Shown: positions 58,736-64,000 of the stretch, one piece after another | Layout: the number at the start of each line of letters is the position of its first letter | Position numbering within the stretch: position 1 is the first letter of the stretch | From: Pedobacter panaciterrae | Lineage (GTDB): Bacteria; Bacteroidota; Bacteroidia; Sphingobacteriales; Sphingobacteriaceae | Length of the DNA: 64,000 nucleotides | NCBI RefSeq assembly: GCF_001636695.1 | Contig: NZ_LGEL01000017.1 | Location: 22,747 to 86,746 of the forward strand | Direction of reading: 5' to 3' | The notes under the pieces: model-generated | Databases searched by the model: none | Told to the model about the DNA's origin: nothing | The model's input: the letters and a program-made list of their open reading frames with translations, nothing else | Made by a program: the position numbers and the translations under genes

Positions 58736-61700
58736 TCAGAAACTTGCCTGTAAGCCAAACATGAAAGTTCTTGTTTTAGGGTAGGCATTTCTTTCTTCAA
58801 AACCCGGATCAAGCCCATTGATATTCACTTCAGGATCGAGGCCGGTATATTTGGTTAGAACAAATAAGTCCCTGCCTGTTAAATACACACGTACATTGCT
58901 TAAAGGCTTAATTAGTCGCTGGTTAAAGGTGTAGCCAACGGTAAGCGCATCTACTTTCAGGAAATCACCTTTTTCCAGCCAGTAATCACTCAATTCTTTT
59001 TCTCCTTTAATGTTTTTGTGCTTGTCGAATGCGTCGCGCAATACATTCTGACCTCTGACATTTGGAAGGCTGTAGTACATATTGATCATATTAAATACAT
59101 CGTATCCTAACCAGCTTCTCAGGTAAACACCAGCGTCGAAATTTTTGTAGGATATTGAATGATTCCATGAAAGAATCACCTTTGGAATTGCGTTACCTAC
59201 AAAAGCTTTGTCAGCAATAGTTTTCGGACGTTTTGTTACGTCAAAAGCTTGCCCGTCTTTATCATATAGCATCCAGTTGCCCTCGGGAGTAAAACCCGCA
59301 GAGCGCCACAGGAAAAATTTACCAAGGTCTTCTCCCGGAAACAACCTTACTGCATTTCCCGGAGAGCCTGGAGCAGGGAAGGACTTGCGGTCAGCAAAGG
59401 TCTGGCTGCCGGAGAGGGAGGTTAACCGGCCTTTATTGCCCGACATTACAATACCTGTATTATACTTGAAATCATCGCGGTTTATAGCATTCCAGTTCAA
59501 TTCAAACTCGAATCCTTTATTCTGCATGTTGCCAATATTCACTGTAGTTTTTTCGTAAATAGCGGGAGGTTGCGAAACGCTGATGTCATAAATAATGTCA
59601 TCTACTTTACGTTTATACAAATCTAACCGGCCAGATAGCCTGTTGTTGAAAAATGCAAAATCAAGTCCTATGTTGTATTCTTTTTTGACTTCCCACCTTA
59701 AGTCAGGGTTTTGATTATGTCTAACGCCGTAAGTACGCAGCCATTTTCCATCAACCAGCCACCAGGTATCTGCTGAATACATACGGTACGCTACATTGGC
59801 ATCAAAGTCGGCATTTCCTGTTTCTCCGTAGCCTCCGCGTAATTTCAGATCGCTAATAAAATCCAGGTTTTTCATAAATGGTTCTTCAGACAAGCGCCAT
59901 GCTGCAGAGATTCCCGGGAAAGTTCCCCATTGGTTGCCCGGTGCGAATTTTGAAGATCCTTCTCTTCTAACGGTTCCTGTCACGATATATTTATTCATAA
60001 AGGAATAATTTACACGGCCAAAAAAAGCAATCAGCTTAACTGAAGGATTCTTAAATGAACCCATCCCGGCTCTTCCATCCGAAAGAAATGAGCCATTATT
60101 CAGATCATTTTCACCAATCCCGTCAACAGAGAAGGAGGAATTGTTGGCCGAGAATCCCTGCCCGTTGAAATCCTGATAAGAATATCCTCCAACTGCATTT
60201 ATACTATGATCACCTATAATTTTGTTGTAGTTTAATGTCCATTCAAATGTGCGGTCTGTATATCGGTTATAACCCTGGCTTGCATAGCCATCCACGCCAT
60301 CTGTGCGTGAAATACGGTGCTGCATGGAGCGGTAAAATACAGGCTGATTTGAATTGTTCTTTACGGCAACCATTGCTGATGTTGAAAGGTCTTTGGTTAC
60401 ATCAATTTTTAAAGTGGAGCTGGCTAACAGGTATTTGTACTGGTTTTGATCTTTACGAAGCTTTACTTCAGCCACCGGATTCCAGTATTCATAACCACCT
60501 ACCATTACATTGTAACCAGTTACATCGGCTGCGTTGTAAGGTGTTTCTGTAGGGTTAAGAACCAGTGCCATATTAAAGATATCGTTGTTTGTAAAATCAG
60601 CATCAACCTGGTTATAGCTGACATTGGTACTGAGTTGTGCTTTTCCATTAAAGAATTTAAAAATGGTGTTGATCCTGCCGCCCATTTCTTTCCTTTGTGA
60701 GCCGATGGCAATGCCTTTGGCATCGCGCATGGTGGCGGTAGCATAAACCTGTGCATTTTCACTACCTCCATTGGCATTTAAAACATAGCGCTGGCTGAAA
60801 GGGTTTTTATTGGTTACTTCCTTGTACCAGTCGGTGCGATGACCAAAGTCATTGCCTAATCCATTATTTACAAATTCATCTCCACTTAGCGATTCCGGGC
60901 GTTTTCTTATTGTCTCAGTAAAAAGTTCACTGGTAAAGGTAACATTGGCAGCGCCTACCTTTGCTTTTTTGGTAGTAATCAGGATAACTCCGCCTGAAGC
61001 CCTGGTACCATAAATTGCTGCCGCAGAAGCGTCGCGCAAAACATTTATAGATTCAATGTCCTCCCGGGAAACCGAGTTGATATCACCTCCGGGTACCCCG
61101 TCAATTACTACCAGAGGACCCTGGCCTGCATTAATTGAATTTATTCCGCGCAACTGTATAGAAACACCTGCATTTGGGTCGGTTCCATTGGATGAGGATA
61201 TGGTAAGTCCCGGAACCTTTCCCTGGATTGACAATAGAGGATTTACCGCACCGGAAATAAAATCTTTAGGTTTAATAGATGATACGGCACTGGTAAGGTC
61301 TTTCTTTTCAATGGTTCCATAGCCGACTACTACTACCTCATTCAGATCGTTATTTTCTTCGGTAATTGTTATATCTAAGTTTTTACGACCGTCAACAGCA
61401 GTTTCAAACGTTTTGTAGCCTAAGGCAGAAAAGACAAGAGTGGCATTTTCCGGTACGCTCAAGGTGAATTTACCAACTGCATCTGTCGATGTTCCCCTTC
61501 CTTTATTACCTTTAACAGTTATGGATACACCAGGAATTGGTGTCCCACTTTTATCTTTAACAGTGCCTGTTATCGTAATGTCAACAATCTTTTTATCATT
61601 TACTATGATAGTTGAGGCCTCTATTGAATAACCAAGTGGTTGATTATAGAAACATTGAGCTAATATTTGTAATAACTGGCCATTTTTGACTTCGATAGAT

Positions 61701-61948
61701 AATGGCTTTGCTTTTTTAATCAGGTCGGAATTAAAAATTATATCATATCCACTTTGCTCTCCTATTTTCTCAAGTACAGTCTCAAGAGAAGTGTTTTTTT
61801 CTGACAAAGTGATCTTTTTTTGTGCGAGCCCCGAGGCACTTACCTGAAGAGAAAGTGCAAATACTAAAATGGTTATAAGCCTCATTTTTAACAAAATCTT
61901 ATATTTCGCACAGGTTTCCCTGTAGGAATTAAACGCGTAAAATTTCAT
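58736..61948 (-). CDS. SusC/RagA TonB-linked outer-membrane transporter with STN domain
   Basis: TonB-dependent transporter of 1070 residues. The signal peptide follows a charged N-terminal extension (cleavage near LQVSASGLAQ, residue about 43). Next come a secretin/TonB N-terminal (STN) signalling domain (about 45-115), a carboxypeptidase-like domain (about 130-205), the TonB/plug region with NEVVVVGYGTIEKKDLTSAVS (about 203-225) and the barrel to the C-terminal ASF. The STN domain marks it as a transducer, consistent with the FecR and sigma genes just upstream. It imports the nutrient bound by SusD across the outer membrane. Confidence 0.93.
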   Translation of the reverse strand: MKFYAFNSYRETCAKYKILLKMRLITILVFALSLQVSASGLAQKKITLSEKNTSLETVLEKIGEQSGYDIIFNSDLIKKAKPLSIEVKNGQLLQILAQCFYNQPLGYSIEASTIIVNDKKIVDITITGTVKDKSGTPIPGVSITVKGNKGRGTSTDAVGKFTLSVPENATLVFSALGYKTFETAVDGRKNLDITITEENNDLNEVVVVGYGTIEKKDLTSAVSSIKPKDFISGAVNPLLSIQGKVPGLTISSSNGTDPNAGVSIQLRGINSINAGQGPLVVIDGVPGGDINSVSREDIESINVLRDASAAAIYGTRASGGVILITTKKAKVGAANVTFTSELFTETIRKRPESLSGDEFVNNGLGNDFGHRTDWYKEVTNKNPFSQRYVLNANGGSENAQVYATATMRDAKGIAIGSQRKEMGGRINTIFKFFNGKAQLSTNVSYNQVDADFTNNDIFNMALVLNPTETPYNAADVTGYNVMVGGYEYWNPVAEVKLRKDQNQYKYLLASSTLKIDVTKDLSTSAMVAVKNNSNQPVFYRSMQHRISRTDGVDGYASQGYNRYTDRTFEWTLNYNKIIGDHSINAVGGYSYQDFNGQGFSANNSSFSVDGIGENDLNNGSFLSDGRAGMGSFKNPSVKLIAFFGRVNYSFMNKYIVTGTVRREGSSKFAPGNQWGTFPGISAAWRLSEEPFMKNLDFISDLKLRGGYGETGNADFDANVAYRMYSADTWWLVDGKWLRTYGVRHNQNPDLRWEVKKEYNIGLDFAFFNNRLSGRLDLYKRKVDDIIYDISVSQPPAIYEKTTVNIGNMQNKGFEFELNWNAINRDDFKYNTGIVMSGNKGRLTSLSGSQTFADRKSFPAPGSPGNAVRLFPGEDLGKFFLWRSAGFTPEGNWMLYDKDGQAFDVTKRPKTIADKAFVGNAIPKVILSWNHSISYKNFDAGVYLRSWLGYDVFNMINMYYSLPNVRGQNVLRDAFDKHKNIKGEKELSDYWLEKGDFLKVDALTVGYTFNQRLIKPLSNVRVYLTGRDLFVLTKYTGLDPEVNINGLDPGFEERNAYPKTRTFMFGLQASF

Positions 61949-62055
61949 ACATTTGGTTGGTTAGGTTCTTTGATGTTCAGCGTATTATATCAGATACATC
62001 GTATTTGGTTAATGATTAGAATTATTGGCGGTGAACAGCATAACCATAACTATCG

Positions 62056-62083
62056 TTCCGAAGGTGTTACAGCACTTTCGGAA
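62056..62083 (-). terminator. Hairpin between fecR and susC
   Basis: TTCCGAAGGTG (62056-62066) pairs with CACTTTCGGAA (62073-62083), 11 bp with one G-U pair and a 6-base loop. It lies 25 bp after the fecR stop. No T-run follows on the minus strand, so it may only attenuate transcription into susC or protect the message. Confidence 0.45.
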
Positions 62084-62108
62084 TTTGTCAGGTTACCTGC
62101 TATAAGTA

Positions 62109-63245
62109 TTATGGCATAACAGTAACCCTCCTTCCTTCGACTTTGAATTTCACATCTCCTGTAAGGGTTAGTACCCGTAGAATTTCATCTAGATTTTTAG
62201 TTCTTGATACCTTTCCGGTAAAATTCAGCCCTTCAAGTTTCCCTGCATACTCAATATCAATATTGTACCAGCGGGCAAGCTTGCGCATTATTCCGCGAAT
62301 GTTATCCTGTCTGAAGATAAAGTACCCATTCTTCCAATCAACAACAGTATTTGTATTCACGGATCTGATTTCAAAATAATTATTCTTTAATACACATTGC
62401 TGGCCTGGTTTTAACAAAACGGATTGATTTTGCTTGCTTATCTTCACGCTTCCTTCAAGCAAAGTTGTTTTTGTAAACTCCTCATCATCGTAAGTATTTA
62501 CATTAAAATGAGTACCAAGGACTTCTATTACCTGTTTGCCGGTAATTACCTTAAAAGGTCTCTCTTTATCTTTGGCTACTTCAAAGTATGCTTCTCCAAC
62601 AAGCTCTACGTCCCTTTGTTTACCTGTAAACTGCGTTGGGAATTTTAAGGACGATGAAGCATTTAACCATACATTGGTTCCATCGGGAAGGTGAAGCTGA
62701 TACTGCCCACCCACGGGGGTTTCTATTGTGTTATATGTGATTTCCGTTTCTATCGCTTTTGCTTCTGGAGCTGAGGCTGTATAAATCAAATGCCCGTCTT
62801 TGTCTTTCTTAATTTCGAGTCCTTGCTGTTTTAAGATAACACCATTGGCCGTAACATCAAGGTCTATACTTGATCCATTACTTAACGTAAGTATTGCCTT
62901 GTTTCCTCCGGGCTTAATCTTGTCTGCGCATGCGATCTTATGATTAGGAATATGTTGTGGGAAAGGTGATTTATTATGCTCCAAAAGCAATCCTAGAGTA
63001 GCTACTATTATAATTGAGGCCGCTGCAATTAACCATTTTAGTCTATAGCCCCGCTTCTTATCAGGCTGGGATATTGTTTTCATTAAAACTGATTTCAGGG
63101 AGCGTCCATCAGTATCTGGTGAAGCTAAGGATTCTCCTTTTTTTTCCATTCGTTGGAAATATTCTTCTACCAGGAGTATTTCCTGCGGATTGGCTTGATT
63201 GTCAAGGTAGCGATCTATTAGGTTTAAAAACTGTATTTTATCCAT
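62109..63245 (-). CDS. FecR-type anti-sigma factor
   Basis: Inner-membrane anti-sigma protein of 378 residues. The N-terminal cytoplasmic sigma-binding part occupies about 1-80 (INRYLDNQANPQEILLVEEYFQRM), a single transmembrane helix lies at about 84-104 (WLIAAASIIIVATLGLLLE) and the periplasmic FecR domain at about 120-290 has the family core TIETPVGGQYQLHLPDGTNVWLNASS. A C-terminal secretin-like domain follows (IEYAGKLEGLNFTGKVSRTKNLDEIL), which contacts the SusC STN domain. It holds the ECF sigma factor inactive until the transporter signals substrate. Confidence 0.92.
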   Translation of the reverse strand: MDKIQFLNLIDRYLDNQANPQEILLVEEYFQRMEKKGESLASPDTDGRSLKSVLMKTISQPDKKRGYRLKWLIAAASIIIVATLGLLLEHNKSPFPQHIPNHKIACADKIKPGGNKAILTLSNGSSIDLDVTANGVILKQQGLEIKKDKDGHLIYTASAPEAKAIETEITYNTIETPVGGQYQLHLPDGTNVWLNASSSLKFPTQFTGKQRDVELVGEAYFEVAKDKERPFKVITGKQVIEVLGTHFNVNTYDDEEFTKTTLLEGSVKISKQNQSVLLKPGQQCVLKNNYFEIRSVNTNTVVDWKNGYFIFRQDNIRGIMRKLARWYNIDIEYAGKLEGLNFTGKVSRTKNLDEILRVLTLTGDVKFKVEGRRVTVMP

Positions 63246-63335
63246 GGGCTATATTAATAAGTACCAAAACCTGGCCCTTACCCTACGATATTTTTTATTT
63301 TTTTTAAAAGAGAAGATAATAGGGCAGTAGAGGGA

Positions 63336-63917
63336 CTACTGCATTTGATCGTACCAGATTAATATAGCAAGGCACATCTCTAAATTAAGACCACCTCTAA
63401 TGGCTTTCAATGATTTTGATATTCGTTTTTCTACCGTCTTTTCTGAGATGTTTAAATAACCGGCAATCTGTTTGTAAGTCATGTTTTCCTCCCTGCTTAG
63501 CCTAAATGTTTCTTTGCAATCCTCAGGAAGGCGATCAATCAGATCTTGAATCAAATGCTGCTGTTCTTTAAACAACATTGGGTTTTCGGCAATTATTTCT
63601 GTAGTAACGTTAGCCAGCCTTTCGTAAAACTGCTGATCAGTTTTTTGATTACGAATAGCTTTTAGCACACTAAATCTTAATGCCTGATTTAGATAAGGTT
63701 TTAAATAATTGATGTCTGCTTCAGACCTGCGTTGCCAAAGACTAAGGAAAACATCCTGTAAAACATCTTCTACAGCATCCGAGTTCTGCAAAATATTATT
63801 CGCACTTTTGTAAAGACTCTTCCAATACCTGTCATAAATTTCGCTGAAAGCAGACTGTTCCCCTTTTTTTAAAGCAGCTATCAGTTCTGTGTCAGAAAGT
63901 AAATCACTGGTTGTCAT
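63336..63917 (-). CDS. ECF RNA polymerase sigma-70 factor
   Basis: Sigma factor of 193 residues with region 2 at about 24-90 (FSEIYDRYWKSLYKSANNILQNSDAVEDVLQDVFLSLWQRR) and region 4 at about 120-175 (IDRLPEDCKETFRLSREENMTYKQIAGYLNISEKTVEKRI). It is the FecI-like type of Bacteroidota, paired with the FecR gene 90 bp downstream. It probably directs transcription of susC and susD on substrate signal. It is the first gene of the locus; the window ends 83 bp upstream, so other regulators may lie beyond. Confidence 0.92.
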   Translation of the reverse strand: MTTSDLLSDTELIAALKKGEQSAFSEIYDRYWKSLYKSANNILQNSDAVEDVLQDVFLSLWQRRSEADINYLKPYLNQALRFSVLKAIRNQKTDQQFYERLANVTTEIIAENPMLFKEQQHLIQDLIDRLPEDCKETFRLSREENMTYKQIAGYLNISEKTVEKRISKSLKAIRGGLNLEMCLAILIWYDQMQ

Positions 63918-64000
63918 TTATATTATTGCAAAAACCGAATCTAGCAAAAAATTAAATAAGTATAACAAATGTGATACAATTTGTTAACACCATATTTCTC

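Noticed and set aside
60235-61631. Forward reading frames opposite susC
   Set aside because: Antisense to an intact 1070-residue SusC with all expected domains.
1-64000. tRNA, rRNA or intact insertion sequence
   Set aside because: No cloverleaf with CCA-type arms, no rRNA-like conserved stretches and no transposase reading frame were seen on either strand.

Overview
The window is chromosomal DNA from a member of the Bacteroidota, most likely a Pedobacter-like Sphingobacteriaceae. The evidence is a SusC/SusD pair with its own ECF sigma and FecR anti-sigma factor, a TonB-dependent barrel next to a membrane-embedded AraC regulator, a CzcA-type RND pump fused to its outer-membrane channel, a Q-type subclass B3 metallo-beta-lactamase, a Bacteroidota histone H1-like protein, low GC (near 38% in a sampled line) and promoters of the Bacteroidota TAnnTTTG type. 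I see no rRNA, tRNA, CRISPR array or intact insertion sequence.

Layout. 1-7.4 kb: omega-amidase (cut by the left edge) with its partner aminotransferase, a queuosine-precursor transporter, a GreA/Rnk-like factor, a RES/Xre toxin-antitoxin pair, a CheY-like regulator, a small histone-like gene, an aldo/keto reductase, YceH and a tiny lipoprotein. 7.4-12.8 kb: a minus-strand run MdaB-like quinone reductase, YgiN-like monooxygenase, aldo/keto reductase and a 787-residue GAF protein, facing a divergent LysR regulator. 12.9-19.9 kb: PAP2 phosphatase, GrpB-like protein, Mg2+ P-type ATPase, GTP cyclohydrolase I, hybrid histidine kinase and truncated haemoglobin. 20-31.1 kb: a catabolic-looking block with ThuA-like protein, sugar isomerase/epimerase, enolase-superfamily enzyme, VOC protein and hydroxyacid dehydrogenase in one operon; then a large SGNH/dehydrogenase/cytochrome c protein, an amidohydrolase, a luciferase-like remnant and a second hydroxyacid dehydrogenase.

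31.1-49.3 kb: PhnB-like VOC protein, DUF2252 and MgtC proteins, the RND metal-efflux operon, NAD(P)-binding epimerase, Crp regulator, secreted DUF1080/LamG-like protein, DinB-like protein, chromate transporter, NTF2-like protein, S1/P1 nuclease with an extra OB-fold, a higher-GC AraC plus aldo/keto reductase pair, and a DEAD-box helicase. 49.3-56.7 kb: membrane AraC regulator with TonB-type receptor, AlkD-like DNA repair protein, B3 metallo-beta-lactamase, AraC regulator, DUF4287, an orphan Imm22-like protein and DUF6526. 57-64 kb: sigma, FecR, SusC and SusD on the minus strand.

The most unusual non-coding signal is a family of long palindromes with the core CGTCATCTCGACGATAGG. Three intact copies (24.6, 39.5 and 56.8 kb) each sit between the 3' ends of converging genes. 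One is a perfect 44-bp inverted repeat, and all three have short tandem repeats beside them. Phased 11-bp repeats occur at 3.6 kb and upstream of the metal-efflux operon. All functions are inferred from reading the sequence; no database search was run.
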